Assembly: GCF_900105535.1 (NCBI RefSeq)
Contig: NZ_LT629779.1
Location: 3,968,001 to 4,032,000, forward strand
Direction of reading: 5' to 3'
Length of the DNA: 64,000 bases
Source of the DNA: Pseudarthrobacter equi
GTDB taxonomy: Bacteria > Actinomycetota > Actinomycetes > Actinomycetales > Micrococcaceae
Shown: positions 36,656 to 45,538 of the stretch, one piece after another
How the letters are laid out: each line of letters opens with the position of its first letter
Numbering within the stretch: position 1 is the first letter of the stretch
Notes under the pieces: generated by a model
What the model was told of the DNA's origin: nothing
The model's input: the letters and a program-made list of their open reading frames with translations, nothing else
Database searches by the model: none
Position numbers and translations under genes: made by a program

Positions 36656-37177
36656 ATGACCACGCAGACAAACGCCAGCACGCAGCAGACCGGCAACGCA
36701 GCGCAGGCCACCACCGCACCGGGTACCGCCGGGCAGAAGAAGCCGGCAGCTACCCACTCCCTGGGCACGGCCGAAGGCCACGACGGCCGTGGCCGCACCA
36801 CCGTCGCCGACGGCGTAGTGGCAAAGATCGCCGGCATCGCCATCCAGGAAATCGACGGCGTCCACGCCCTGGGCGGCGGCGCTGCCCGGGCCATCGGAAA
36901 CCTCCGCGAGCGGGTGGGCCAGAAGGACCTCACCCAGGGCGTGAGCGTTGAAGTGGGCCAGACCCAGGTGGCCGTGGACGTGACCCTGGTGGTCGAGTAC
37001 CCGCACCCCCTCCAGCAGGTGGCGGACAACGCCCGCGACGCCGTCTACTCCGCGGTGGAGGACCTGGTGGGCATGGAAGTCACCGAGGTCAACATCACCA
37101 TCACGGACATCCATGTTCCGTCTGAGGACAACGACGATGAGGCTGACGACGCCGGCCACGAGCCGAGGGTGGCATGA
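36656..37177 (+). CDS. Asp23/Gls24 family envelope-stress protein
   Basis: A 173-residue protein. A Gln/Thr/Ala-rich N-terminus (about 1-45) leads to the Asp23 fold: TTVADGVVAKIAGIAIQEIDGVHALGGG, then GVSVEVGQTQVAVDVTLVVEY and VEDLVGMEVTEVNITITDIH. It starts behind GCAGGAG. In staphylococci Asp23 is anchored by AmaP and its loss induces a cell-wall stress response. This is the first of several co-directional genes of the same locus. Confidence 0.93.
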   Translation: MTTQTNASTQQTGNAAQATTAPGTAGQKKPAATHSLGTAEGHDGRGRTTVADGVVAKIAGIAIQEIDGVHALGGGAARAIGNLRERVGQKDLTQGVSVEVGQTQVAVDVTLVVEYPHPLQQVADNARDAVYSAVEDLVGMEVTEVNITITDIHVPSEDNDDEADDAGHEPRVA

Positions 37178-37365
37178 CCCCGGTCATCGGCGGCGCGGCA
37201 GCCGGAGCAGTCCTGGCGATAGTGGCGCTGGCCTTCGGATTCTGGGGCTTCATCCTGACCCTGCTCTTCATGGGCATTGGTGCGGTCCTGGGACGCGCCG
37301 CCGAGGGCCGCCTGGACCTGGCCGAGGTGTTTGACGCCCTGCGCGGCCGCCGCACGTCGTCGTGA
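37174..37365 (+). CDS. DUF2273 small membrane protein
   Basis: A 63-residue protein with two hydrophobic helices ending LGRAAEGRLDLAEVFDALRGRR, typical of DUF2273, which accompanies Asp23 genes. It overlaps the Asp23 stop by ATGA. Confidence 0.9.
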   Translation: MTPVIGGAAAGAVLAIVALAFGFWGFILTLLFMGIGAVLGRAAEGRLDLAEVFDALRGRRTSS

Positions 37366-37667
37366 ACCGCCAGGGCCACACCCGCATCGCCCCGGCCGCC
37401 CTCCGGAAAACCGTGGAAGCCGTGACGTGCCAGGCGTTCGACGTTCCCCACACCGACGTTTCGGCGTCGCTGCGGGACGATGCAGGGAAGCTGGGGGTGG
37501 ACCTCCTGGTCCGCCTGCCGGCACCAACCCTGATGACGCCAGCCTCGGAGGGCCGGCCAGCCCTGTTTGAACAGGCGGAAATTGCCCGGCTGAAGATTTC
37601 CTTCATGGGGCGCCAGGTCACGGGCATGGAGATCGGAAAAATCAACATCAGGCTCGGGGCTGCATGA
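37362..37667 (+). CDS. Short Asp23-like protein
   Basis: A 101-residue protein lacking a membrane segment. VSASLRDDAGKLGVDLLVRLPAP and MEIGKINIRLGAA are Asp23-like strand patterns, so it may be a minimal Asp23 partner. GTG 37362 overlaps the DUF2273 stop. Assigned by context as much as by sequence. Confidence 0.7.
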   Translation: MNRQGHTRIAPAALRKTVEAVTCQAFDVPHTDVSASLRDDAGKLGVDLLVRLPAPTLMTPASEGRPALFEQAEIARLKISFMGRQVTGMEIGKINIRLGAA

Positions 37668-37760
37668 GAAGCCTTCCCGCGGCGGCACACAGGCTGCCCG
37701 CGGCCAGGGCGGCAGCACCGAATATCAGCAGCACATCCAGCAACCCACCAGGAGGTCACC

Positions 37761-38342
37761 GTGGGCACGGCCCGAACCCATAGCAGGATTGTCCGGCGGG
37801 AAACGCATTCATCGCGCGCCGGGTTGTCCGCCGCCACTGCGGTGCTCCTCCTGGTCGCCTTCCTCTGGCTGGGAACCGAAAGCGTCCTCGCCCTGTTGGG
37901 ACAGGACGCCCTGGTGGCCAGCCCCGGCCGGCTTGCCGACGCCGCGGCCACAGCGCCGCAAACCACGCAACCGGCCGAACTGACCGCGGCCGGGGTTGCC
38001 GCCGCCGTCCTGGGACTCACGCTGCTGGTGGCGGCCCTCAAGGGCGGCCGCAAGGGACGCCGGGCCATGGACGGCGACCGGGCCGCGGTGGTGGTTGACG
38101 ACCAGGTCATCGCCGCGGCCGTCTCGCGGCGGGTGCAGCTGACCGCCCAACTCGCCCCCGAACAGGTGGCCACCACCATCAGCCGGGCCCGCGCCCAGGT
38201 AGCCATCCGGCCGACGTCGGGCGCTCCCCTGGACCGTGAAGCCGTCACCCGGGCTGCCGAAAAGGAGATCGCTTCCTGCCGCCTGGGACGGAAACTCAGC
38301 ACCGATATCCGCATCGCCACCGAAGGAGCACTGGGACGATGA
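37761..38342 (+). CDS. DUF6286-like membrane protein
   Basis: A 193-residue protein with two hydrophobic helices (about 23-47 and 74-92). The C-terminal part (AVVVDDQVIAAAVSRRVQL onwards) resembles the DUF6286 region found beside Asp23 genes. GTG 37761 has an AGGAGG site. It is coupled by ATGA to the next gene. Confidence 0.78.
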   Translation: MGTARTHSRIVRRETHSSRAGLSAATAVLLLVAFLWLGTESVLALLGQDALVASPGRLADAAATAPQTTQPAELTAAGVAAAVLGLTLLVAALKGGRKGRRAMDGDRAAVVVDDQVIAAAVSRRVQLTAQLAPEQVATTISRARAQVAIRPTSGAPLDREAVTRAAEKEIASCRLGRKLSTDIRIATEGALGR

Positions 38343-38959
38343 ACCACACCAACCGAGCCCTGAACCGCTTCTTCCTGGCCGCCACTGGACTGGTCCTGCT
38401 GGCCGCAGGCACCCTCACCGCGGGTGCCGGCATGGACGCCGGCGTCCGGGACCGCTGGAGTTCCGTCAGCACCAGCCTATTGGGGGGCTGGCGGAACCTC
38501 CGGGGCACCGCACCCCTGCAGGAACCCCTGGGCAGCTGGTGGGCACTGGCCGTGCCCGCCGTACTGCTCCTCGGCGCCGCGGTCAGCATCATGTGGCTGA
38601 CCCGGCAGGGCGGCGGGCGGACCAGCGAGGCAGCCCGGCAGCGGGACCCCGAACTCGGGGACACCGCCGTCGACATTTCCTACCTCGAATCCGCCGTGGA
38701 GGCCGCGCTGGAAGGCAACCGGGCCGTCGTCGGCAGCTCAGTGTCCGCCTGGCGCGGACGCGGCCGGCGGCGCACCACAACCCAAGGACTGCGAATCACC
38801 CTGCAGGCACGGCGCGGAGCATCTCCGCGTGAGGTGGCCGACCTCGCCGAGGCACTGGTCACCGGCATGGAAACCCTGCTGGGCCATCGCACCACCGTTC
38901 TGGTCCGAATAGCAGGTGGAACCAGGACCCGGCTGGCGGGTGCACACCGCACCAGCTAG
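38339..38959 (+). CDS. AmaP-like membrane anchor of the Asp23 complex
   Basis: A 206-residue protein with two helices (about 11-30 and 66-83) around a Trp-rich loop, then a soluble domain. The MNHTNRALNRFFLAATGLVLLAAG start matches AmaP. It would tether Asp23-like proteins to the membrane. Confidence 0.78.
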   Translation: MNHTNRALNRFFLAATGLVLLAAGTLTAGAGMDAGVRDRWSSVSTSLLGGWRNLRGTAPLQEPLGSWWALAVPAVLLLGAAVSIMWLTRQGGGRTSEAARQRDPELGDTAVDISYLESAVEAALEGNRAVVGSSVSAWRGRGRRRTTTQGLRITLQARRGASPREVADLAEALVTGMETLLGHRTTVLVRIAGGTRTRLAGAHRTS

Positions 38960-39022
38960 CAAAGGCTGCTGTGTTTCGGACACACAGGAGCACAACAGGA
39001 ACACCGAGAGAAGGGCATCACC

Positions 39023-39253
39023 ATGGGACTCGACGACAAGATCAACAACGCCGCCACCAACCACGCGGGCGCCGCCAAGGAAGGCGTAGGCAAGCTCACG
39101 GGCAACGAACGGCTCGAGCGCGAAGGCCAGCACGACCAGGCCCAGGCGAAAGTCCAGGAAGCCGGCGAGAAGGTCAAGGACGCTGCCAAGGACATCGGCC
39201 ACAACCTCAAGGAAGCTGCGGAGAAGGTCAAGGAAAGCTTCCGCAAGGAGTAG
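39023..39253 (+). CDS. CsbD-family stress protein
   Basis: A 76-residue hydrophilic protein with the family start MGLDDKINNAATNHAGAAKEGVGKLTGN and repeating Lys/Ala/Glu helices. CsbD proteins are induced by sigma-B-type stress; their biochemical role is unknown. A GC-rich hairpin (39264-39311) follows. Confidence 0.93.
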   Translation: MGLDDKINNAATNHAGAAKEGVGKLTGNERLEREGQHDQAQAKVQEAGEKVKDAAKDIGHNLKEAAEKVKESFRKE

Positions 39254-39263
39254 CCAGCCCCTG

Positions 39264-39311
39264 GACGGCAGGCGCGTTGCAGCCAACCACGGCGCAACGC
39301 GCCCTGCCGTC
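39264..39311 (+). terminator. Possible terminator after csbD-like gene
   Basis: GACGGCAGG-CGCGTTG (39264-39279) pairs with CAACGCGCCCTGCCGTC (39295-39311) with one bulge. No T tract, so the role is uncertain. Confidence 0.45.
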
Positions 39312-39382
39312 AGTCCGTTCGAACGGCGCACTTCTTTCACGCCCAGCAGGCATGATAGCGCCGATAATGAAAGCAGAGTCAG

Positions 39383-39970
39383 GTGACAGGAACACCCTTG
39401 GTGCGGGACCAGTTGGACCTGGTCCCCGATGCCATCCTGGCCGGAAGGGCAGCCGACGGCGATACAGCGGCTTTCGAGGCCCTCGCCCGGCGGTACGGGC
39501 CGCACATGCGGGCATGCGCCCGCCGGCTGACCGGACAGTACGCCGATGCCGACGACGTGGTCCAGGAAGCCCTGGTCCAGGCCTGGAAGCAGCTTGAATC
39601 GCTGCGCGAACCCGCTGCAGTGAAGGGTTGGCTGCTCCGGCTGACGGGCAGCAGGAGCATCGACTACCTGCGCCGGCGCAGGAACCACACCAGCCTCTCG
39701 GCGCTGGAAGAGGGCGGAGCAGGAATGGAACCTGCAGCCACCGGGCCCAGCCCCGAGTCGTCCGCCGTGGCGGCGTCGGGTACCGAAGCCCTGAAGGCTG
39801 CCTTGTCCCGGCTGCCCGAGGAACAGCGCCGCTGCTGGGTACTTAAAGAGTTCAACGGACAAAGCTATGAGCAGATTGCGCAGACCCTGAACATCAGCCC
39901 AGCCAGTGTCCGGGGCCGCCTTGCCCGGGCCCGGATTACACTGGTCCGCGAAATGGAAGGATGGCGATGA
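39383..39970 (+). CDS. ECF-type RNA polymerase sigma factor
   Basis: A 195-residue sigma-70 relative. Region 2: DTAAFEALARRYGPHMRACARRL and YADADDVVQEALVQAWKQL; region 4: LSRLPEEQRRCWVLKEFNGQSYEQIAQTLNISPASVRGRLARAR. The first GTG at 39383 or GTG 39401 (behind AGGA) is the start. The next gene starts inside its stop (ATGA) and encodes a zinc-finger anti-sigma fusion, so this is a sigma/anti-sigma pair. Confidence 0.93.
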   Translation: MTGTPLVRDQLDLVPDAILAGRAADGDTAAFEALARRYGPHMRACARRLTGQYADADDVVQEALVQAWKQLESLREPAAVKGWLLRLTGSRSIDYLRRRRNHTSLSALEEGGAGMEPAATGPSPESSAVAASGTEALKAALSRLPEEQRRCWVLKEFNGQSYEQIAQTLNISPASVRGRLARARITLVREMEGWR

Positions 39971-40548
39971 GCATCCCCCACGACACGTTCGAGTGCGGGC
40001 ACACGCTCGAGGAGTTGAGCCAGTACCTGGATACCGGCGAATTCCCCGATCCCCGCCACCTCGAGACCTGCCCTGATTGCCGCAACGGCCTCGACTCGCT
40101 GCGCCGGCTCTCCACCGCCGGCAGCGAGCTGTTCAGCAACGACCTCGCCGAGGCCGGCAGCGGCAACGACGACTGGATGAAGAACATCCTGGCCAACCTC
40201 AAGCTCGAGCTCCGGCCCGGGCGTTCCATCCCGCTGCGGTCCGGGCACCCGGCGGACACCCTCACCGAAACGGAAGGCTCGGTCCTCGCCCTGGTCCGTT
40301 CCGTCACCGACCTTGCGCCCGGGGCCGTGGCAGGCAGGGTCCGGCTTGAAGGAGATGTCACCGTGCCGGGCGAAGCCATCACCGTCAACCTGGACCTTGC
40401 CGTCGCCTTCGGCAATCCACTGCTGGGCAGCGCGGAAGCGCTCCGGCAGCACCTCGGGGAAGCCCTGGCCCGGCACACCGAGCTGAACATCGCCGCCATC
40501 GACATCACCGTCACGGACGTGATCGACATTCCCCGGGAGGAACCATGA
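39967..40548 (+). CDS. Zinc-finger anti-sigma factor fused to an Asp23-like domain
   Basis: A 193-residue soluble protein. Residues 1-40 have His5/Cys10 and the His31-x3-Cys35-x2-Cys38 pattern (RHLETCPDC) of ZAS anti-sigma proteins. The rest (about 95-190) resembles Asp23: VRLEGDVTVPGEAITVNLDLAV and LNIAAIDITVTDVID. No membrane segment. This unusual fusion would let the Asp23 complex or envelope state control the adjacent sigma factor. The start is coupled to the sigma stop and overlaps the next gene by ATGA. Confidence 0.82.
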   Translation: MSIPHDTFECGHTLEELSQYLDTGEFPDPRHLETCPDCRNGLDSLRRLSTAGSELFSNDLAEAGSGNDDWMKNILANLKLELRPGRSIPLRSGHPADTLTETEGSVLALVRSVTDLAPGAVAGRVRLEGDVTVPGEAITVNLDLAVAFGNPLLGSAEALRQHLGEALARHTELNIAAIDITVTDVIDIPREEP

Positions 40549-41006
40549 CAGTGCCGACGCAGCCAACTCCCGCGCAGCGGGAAGATGTGCCGGACGAACT
40601 TCCGGGCAAGGGACAGGAAGTGGAACGCAAAATTGGGCAGGCAGGGCAACCGGGCGCCGCTGCGGCGGGGTCCCTGCGCGCCGCCGTCCTGGGCGTGGAG
40701 GGCGTCACTGACGTCTTTCCGTCCCGGCCCCTGTGGCAGCGGCTGCCAGCCGGAGCCCTGTCCCTGCTGCAGCAGGCAGCGGGCCAGCAGGGTACCGGCA
40801 ACCAGGGCGCCGGAGATCCCGACGACGGCCCGCTGGTTGAAGCCCGGGCGGAGGGCAGTGCCACGGACGTAACAGTCCGCATCGGCGTGGGTGCCGACGC
40901 CCGGACTCCGGACGTGGTGCGGGCGGTGGCCGCGGTGGTCCGCGCCCACTTTGCGCCCGCGGAGGTTTCGGTCAAGGTCACCGTGGCGCGCATATCCCCC
41001 GAGTAG
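40545..41006 (+). CDS. Small Asp23-locus protein
   Basis: A 153-residue protein with a Gln/Gly-rich first half and a second half (SATDVTVRIGVGADARTPDVV, VSVKVTVARISPE) whose strand pattern resembles Asp23. It is coupled to the anti-sigma gene. Function unknown. Confidence 0.72.
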   Translation: MTVPTQPTPAQREDVPDELPGKGQEVERKIGQAGQPGAAAAGSLRAAVLGVEGVTDVFPSRPLWQRLPAGALSLLQQAAGQQGTGNQGAGDPDDGPLVEARAEGSATDVTVRIGVGADARTPDVVRAVAAVVRAHFAPAEVSVKVTVARISPE

Positions 41007-41037
41007 CGGCAGCTGTGCACGTGCGGCGGCAGCGCAT

Positions 41038-41053
41038 CCTCACACGCGTTAGG
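41038..41053. promoter_or_regulatory. LacI operator upstream of its own gene
   Basis: CCTCACACGCGTTAGG differs at two positions from the 16-base core CCTAACACGTGTTAGG seen at 46969. It ends 41 bases before the lacI-type start, indicating autoregulation. Confidence 0.65.
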
Positions 41054-41094
41054 TAAACTGCAGCATCACTGTTGTTTGCCACCAGAGGATCACC

Positions 41095-42180
41095 ATGAAT
41101 CGCAAGGCCACCGCACTGGACGTCGCCAAGCTGGCCGGTGTTTCGCGCAGCGCCGTCTCACTGGTCCTCAACGGACGGGGCGACGGCAACGTGGCGCTGG
41201 AGAGCCAGCAGCGGATCCGTGAAGCTGCGGCCACCCTGAACTACACGCCCAACAAGATCGCGCTCAGCCTGCGGAACCGGCAGTCCCGGATCATCGGCAT
41301 TGTCTCGGACCAGGTGGTCACCAGCCCGTTCGACGGCAACATCATCGCCGGAGCGGACGCCGTGGCCCGTGAACATGGCTTCGTCACCGTGGTGATGGAC
41401 ACCGAACTGGACGGGTCCCGGGACGAAGGGGCTGTGGAAACCCTGCTGGACCGGCAGGTGGACGGGCTGATGTACGTCACGGTGGGCCTGCGTCCCCTGC
41501 ACGTGCCGGCGAACATGGAGCGGGTGCCGTCCATCCTGGCCAACTGTTTTGATGACCGGCCCGAAGCCGGCGTTGGGGCGGTGATCCCGGACGAGGTCCG
41601 GGGCGGGCGGGAGGCCGCCGAGCACGTCATGTCGCTGGGCCACCGGGACATCGCGTTCCTGGCCGGTGACTCGCTCACCCCCGCGGCGCCGCGCCGGATC
41701 CAGGGCTACAGGGACGCGTTCCTCCGGGCAGGGCTGCCAGTGAACGAAGCCAGGGTGCTGCAGGTGGGCTGGGACATCGACGCCGGTTTCCACGGTGCCA
41801 TGAAGCTCCTGGACGGCGCCGAGGCTGGCCGCCGCCCCACCGCCATCCTGTGCGCGAACGACCGCCTGGCCATCGGCGTGGTGCTGGCCTGCTACCGGCT
41901 GGGCCTGAGCGTCCCACAGGACATCTCCGTCATGGGCTACGACGACGAATTCCGCGTGGCCAAATCCATGGTGCCCGCACTGAGCACCATGGCCCTGCCG
42001 CTGCGCGAGATGGGCGCCGCCGCCATGACCGCCCTGCTGGGCGATGTCACGCACCACCGGACGCATGTGGCAGAAGGCAGTGAGACAGACGGCGCGCCAG
42101 GCGGCAGCGGCACCGAAACGATGGTGCCCTGCCGCCTGGTGGTCCGCGAGTCCACCGGCCCGGTTCCCGAGGGACGCTAA
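41095..42180 (+). CDS. LacI-family regulator of the fructan locus
   Basis: A 361-residue repressor. The HTH is ATALDVAKLAGVSRSAVSLVLNGRG, with the hinge helix NKIALSLRNR. The effector domain has IGIVSDQVVTSPF, HRDIAFLAGD and a closing STMALPLREMGAAA. Operator-like palindromes lie before this gene and before the ABC transporter gene, so it probably controls that operon, with a fructose- or oligofructan-like inducer. Confidence 0.93.
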   Translation: MNRKATALDVAKLAGVSRSAVSLVLNGRGDGNVALESQQRIREAAATLNYTPNKIALSLRNRQSRIIGIVSDQVVTSPFDGNIIAGADAVAREHGFVTVVMDTELDGSRDEGAVETLLDRQVDGLMYVTVGLRPLHVPANMERVPSILANCFDDRPEAGVGAVIPDEVRGGREAAEHVMSLGHRDIAFLAGDSLTPAAPRRIQGYRDAFLRAGLPVNEARVLQVGWDIDAGFHGAMKLLDGAEAGRRPTAILCANDRLAIGVVLACYRLGLSVPQDISVMGYDDEFRVAKSMVPALSTMALPLREMGAAAMTALLGDVTHHRTHVAEGSETDGAPGGSGTETMVPCRLVVRESTGPVPEGR

Positions 42181-42226
42181 ACCGGCGATAGAACCGGACG
42201 TTGGCTGCCGGCGCTAGAGCCCAGCG

Positions 42227-43621
42227 CTAGGGCTGGCTGAGCTCCCACACGTCTGCCGCGGCGCCGGCCGGAAGCAGCAGCTGCCACTTCTCCCCCGCCG
42301 CCGGGTACGCGCGGAGGGTGGTGGCCACGGCCCCGGCGCGGTAAACCTCCACCAGCGAGGCGTCCACGTAGATCCGCAGTTCCTCCCCGTCGGCAAGGGG
42401 TCCGCTGAAGACGGTCTGTTGCCCGTCCCCGCCCGCCAGCAGGAGTTCGACGACGGCGTCCCCGGCGCCGGCTTCCAGACCACCGGCGGAGTGGGTCACC
42501 ACTGCTTCCGCGAAGGGCGGCAGTTCCACGCGGCCTTCGGCCGAGCGGGCCACCTGGTCACCGCGGTAAGCCTCGATTTCCGGGGCCGGCGTGACCGCCA
42601 GCGTCCCGTCCACCACAGAAAGCTCCCGCGGGAAGGTGAGCACCCCGGCCCAGCCTGCGGCGTCGATCTCTTCCTGGCTGCGGCCACGGCGCCCGTCGCG
42701 GCCAGGCCCCTCGTTGGCCCAGCCCCACAGCAGGGCGCGGTCCTCCAGGGCAAGAACCTGCGGGGCGTAGAAGTCCCGGCCCTGGTCCGAGGATCCGCCG
42801 CTGCGGGGCGTGAATACCGGCAGTCCCGTGGCGGGGTCTTCGGTGAGCGAGCCGATCAGGTGGCCCACCCCATTGGCGTGCTCGTGGGCGTCGCCGGAGA
42901 GCCACAGCGAGAACATCGCCACCCAGGTCTCCGCGCCGGAGCTGTCCGGGACCCGCACCAGCTGCGGGCACTCCCAGATTTCAGCGGGGGTGAACTGCGA
43001 TGCCACAGGGTTTTCCGTGGTGAGCCAGATGCCCTGGTACTTCCAGTCGGACAGGTCCTCCACCGTGTAGAGGAGCAGCGCAGCGTGTCCGTTCGCAAGG
43101 CCGGCGCCCTGCATGGCGTACCGCTTGCCGTTGAAACGGAAGATGAAGGGGTCCCGCACGGCCGTGACGTCCCCGCCGTCGGGCATCCGTGCCGCAACGT
43201 GCCCTGTCTGGTCCCAGTCCACCAGGTCCTGCGAACCGCGGGCGATGACCACCTCTGAGTGCCCGCCGTCGCCGCGGACGCCCGAGTACGCTGCGGTGGG
43301 GACACCGGCGTCGTCGGTCACCACGCCCGTCCAGCAGCCGTACTCGTCCGGCCCGCCCGGCTGGGGACGCAGCGCCACGGGGTGTTCTTCCCAGCGCATC
43401 AGGTCCGCCGAGCTCACGTGGCCCCAGGCGATCCGGTGGTGCCGGGCCGAATCCGGGTTGTACTGGAAGAAGACGTGGTACCGGCCGTTGATGAAGCTGA
43501 TGCCGTTGGGATCGTTGATCCAGCCCTGGGCAGGACGCGGGTGGAACCGCGGGAAGGCTGCATCGGGGTGGGCGGCGGCGACGTCGTCGAAGGAGATGGC
43601 GGCGAGGTCCGGGGTGGGCAT
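42227..43621 (-). CDS. GH32 beta-fructosidase (sucrose/fructan hydrolase)
   Basis: A 464-residue GH32 enzyme with all three catalytic motifs: WINDPNG with nucleophile Asp37, RDP with Asp157, and ECP with Glu217, then a C-terminal beta-sandwich. No signal peptide, so it cleaves imported fructo-oligosaccharide or sucrose in the cytoplasm. It is the last gene of the ABC operon, 34 bases after the permease stop. Confidence 0.95.
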   Translation of the reverse strand: MPTPDLAAISFDDVAAAHPDAAFPRFHPRPAQGWINDPNGISFINGRYHVFFQYNPDSARHHRIAWGHVSSADLMRWEEHPVALRPQPGGPDEYGCWTGVVTDDAGVPTAAYSGVRGDGGHSEVVIARGSQDLVDWDQTGHVAARMPDGGDVTAVRDPFIFRFNGKRYAMQGAGLANGHAALLLYTVEDLSDWKYQGIWLTTENPVASQFTPAEIWECPQLVRVPDSSGAETWVAMFSLWLSGDAHEHANGVGHLIGSLTEDPATGLPVFTPRSGGSSDQGRDFYAPQVLALEDRALLWGWANEGPGRDGRRGRSQEEIDAAGWAGVLTFPRELSVVDGTLAVTPAPEIEAYRGDQVARSAEGRVELPPFAEAVVTHSAGGLEAGAGDAVVELLLAGGDGQQTVFSGPLADGEELRIYVDASLVEVYRAGAVATTLRAYPAAGEKWQLLLPAGAAADVWELSQP

Positions 43622-43655
43622 GGTGGAGCCTTTCAGGGTGGAGGAAGGGAGGAAG

Positions 43656-44561
43656 TTACTTGCCGGTGCCGGCGGTGAGGCCGGCCTGGAGTGCGCGCTG
43701 GCCGAACATGAAGACCACCAGCGCCGGGATCATGGACAGGACAACGCCTGCCAGGACCACCGAGATGCTGCCGGTGCCCAGGTTGCCCTGGAGCGAGACG
43801 AGGCCCAGCGGAAGCGTGAAGTTCTGTTCGGAGATGGTGAGGATGAGGGGCCGGAAGAACTCGTTCCAGTGGAAGTTGAACGCCAGGATCCCCACGATTG
43901 CCATGCCGGGCATGGCCAGCGGCGCGTAGACCGAGCGGAAGGTCCGCCAGGGTGAGGCACCGTCGATCGAGGCGGCCTCGGCCAACTCCGTGGGCAGTCC
44001 CAGGAAGTACTGCCGCATCAGGAAGGTGCCGAACGCCGTCGGGATGGCCGGCAGGATCAGCGCCAGGAGGGTATCGGACAGGCCCATGCCGCGGATCAGC
44101 ATGAACACGGGCACGATGGTCACCTGCACCGGCACCATCATGGTGGCCAGCACGATGGAGAACAGTGCGCCGCGGCCCCGGAACTTCAGGTGGGCGAAGG
44201 CGTAGCCGGCCAGCGCCGCGGACACCATCTGGCCCACGGCGATCAGGCCGGTGACCAGGGCGCTGTTGAGGACCAGGAGGAAGATGTTCAGCTGCTGGAA
44301 CACCTGGCCGTAGGACGTGAAGTCAGGGTTCCAGGGGATGAACGACGGCGGCAGCTTGAAGGATTCCGACGGCGACCGCAGCGAGGTGGACAGCGTCCAC
44401 AGCACCGGTCCCAGGGTCAGGGCCGCGGCGATCAGCAGCAGGAGCACGCGGAGGGCGGTGTTCCAGCTGAACCTGCGCCGGTTGGTGCGGACGGCGGGGA
44501 GTCCCGCGGAGAGCCGGGGCGTGGGCCCGGAGGCCAGGCCGTGCTCAGTGGTGGTGGTCAT
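43656..44561 (-). CDS. Carbohydrate ABC transporter permease (MalG type)
   Basis: A 301-residue permease with six helices. The EAA loop is LPTELAEAASIDGASPWRTFRSVYAPLAMPG. ATG 44561 is the start; upstream open frame belongs to another gene. It forms the channel with the MalF-type partner encoded just upstream. No ATPase is in the operon, so it probably uses a shared MsmK-type ATPase. Confidence 0.94.
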   Translation of the reverse strand: MTTTTEHGLASGPTPRLSAGLPAVRTNRRRFSWNTALRVLLLLIAAALTLGPVLWTLSTSLRSPSESFKLPPSFIPWNPDFTSYGQVFQQLNIFLLVLNSALVTGLIAVGQMVSAALAGYAFAHLKFRGRGALFSIVLATMMVPVQVTIVPVFMLIRGMGLSDTLLALILPAIPTAFGTFLMRQYFLGLPTELAEAASIDGASPWRTFRSVYAPLAMPGMAIVGILAFNFHWNEFFRPLILTISEQNFTLPLGLVSLQGNLGTGSISVVLAGVVLSMIPALVVFMFGQRALQAGLTAGTGK

Positions 44562-44569
44562 GGCTGGCC

Positions 44570-45538
44570 TTACTGGTAGAAGACGAATCGTTTGCTGAGC
44601 CGGAACTGCGCGGCCGTGATGGCCATGATGATCAGGGTGAGCAGCACGCCGCTGGCGGATGCCTGGCCGAATTCGAGCCGCTGGAAGGCCGATTCGAAGA
44701 TCACCATGACGGCGGTACGGGTCGAGTCGCCCGGGCCGCCCCGGGTGAGGACGTACGGCTGGTCGAACACCTGGAGGGCGCTGATGATGGCCATCACGGA
44801 CGCCACCAGAGTGGTGGGGCTGAGCAGCGGAAGCGTCACGTGGAGGTGCTTGCGCCAACCGGTGGCGCCATCGATAGATGCGGCCTCGTAGGTCTCCACC
44901 GGGATGGAGGCCAGGCCGCCGATGAACAGCAGGAACGAGAAGCCGAAGTTCTGCCAGACGTAGACCAGGATCACGACGGCGGCGGACCCGCCGGGGGTGG
45001 TCAGCCACGGGACCGCAGGGATGCCCACCAGGGACAGGAGCCAGTTGACCACGCCGAACTGTTCGTTGAAGAGGTACCGCATGAAGATGGACACCGATGC
45101 TGCGGAGAGGATCAGCGGGAAGAAGAAGGCGGAGCGGAAGAACACCCGCATCCACGCCGGCATCTTCTCCTGCACCATGATGGCCAGCGCGAGGGCCAGC
45201 CCCAGCTGCAGGGCCACGGCCACCACCACGAACACGATGGTGTTCACGAACGACACCCGGACGGTGGGATCCTGCACCACTTCGGCGAAGTTGTTGAAGC
45301 CCACGAAGGACGGGGCCGAGATGATGTCCCAGCGGAAGAAGGCAAGGACCACGGACGCCACGATGGGGATCAGCGTGAACAGGCCCATGCCCAGGATGGT
45401 GGGGGCCAGGAAGACCCAGGCCAGCCAGCGCTGGCTGTGGCGGTTGCCGGGGGCGCCTTTCCTGCCCCGGGCCGGCGCGGGCTTGTCCGGCCGGGCTGCC
45501 TGCCGCGGCCTCTCCCGCGGCGGGATGGTGGTGCTCAT
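44570..45538 (-). CDS. Carbohydrate ABC transporter permease (MalF type)
   Basis: A 322-residue permease. A basic Pro-rich N-terminus is followed by six helices; the EAA loop is SIPVETYEAASIDGATGWRKHLHVTLPLLSP. It overlaps the binding-protein stop by 4 bases and the next permease starts 8 bases after it. Confidence 0.94.
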   Translation of the reverse strand: MSTTIPPRERPRQAARPDKPAPARGRKGAPGNRHSQRWLAWVFLAPTILGMGLFTLIPIVASVVLAFFRWDIISAPSFVGFNNFAEVVQDPTVRVSFVNTIVFVVVAVALQLGLALALAIMVQEKMPAWMRVFFRSAFFFPLILSAASVSIFMRYLFNEQFGVVNWLLSLVGIPAVPWLTTPGGSAAVVILVYVWQNFGFSFLLFIGGLASIPVETYEAASIDGATGWRKHLHVTLPLLSPTTLVASVMAIISALQVFDQPYVLTRGGPGDSTRTAVMVIFESAFQRLEFGQASASGVLLTLIIMAITAAQFRLSKRFVFYQ

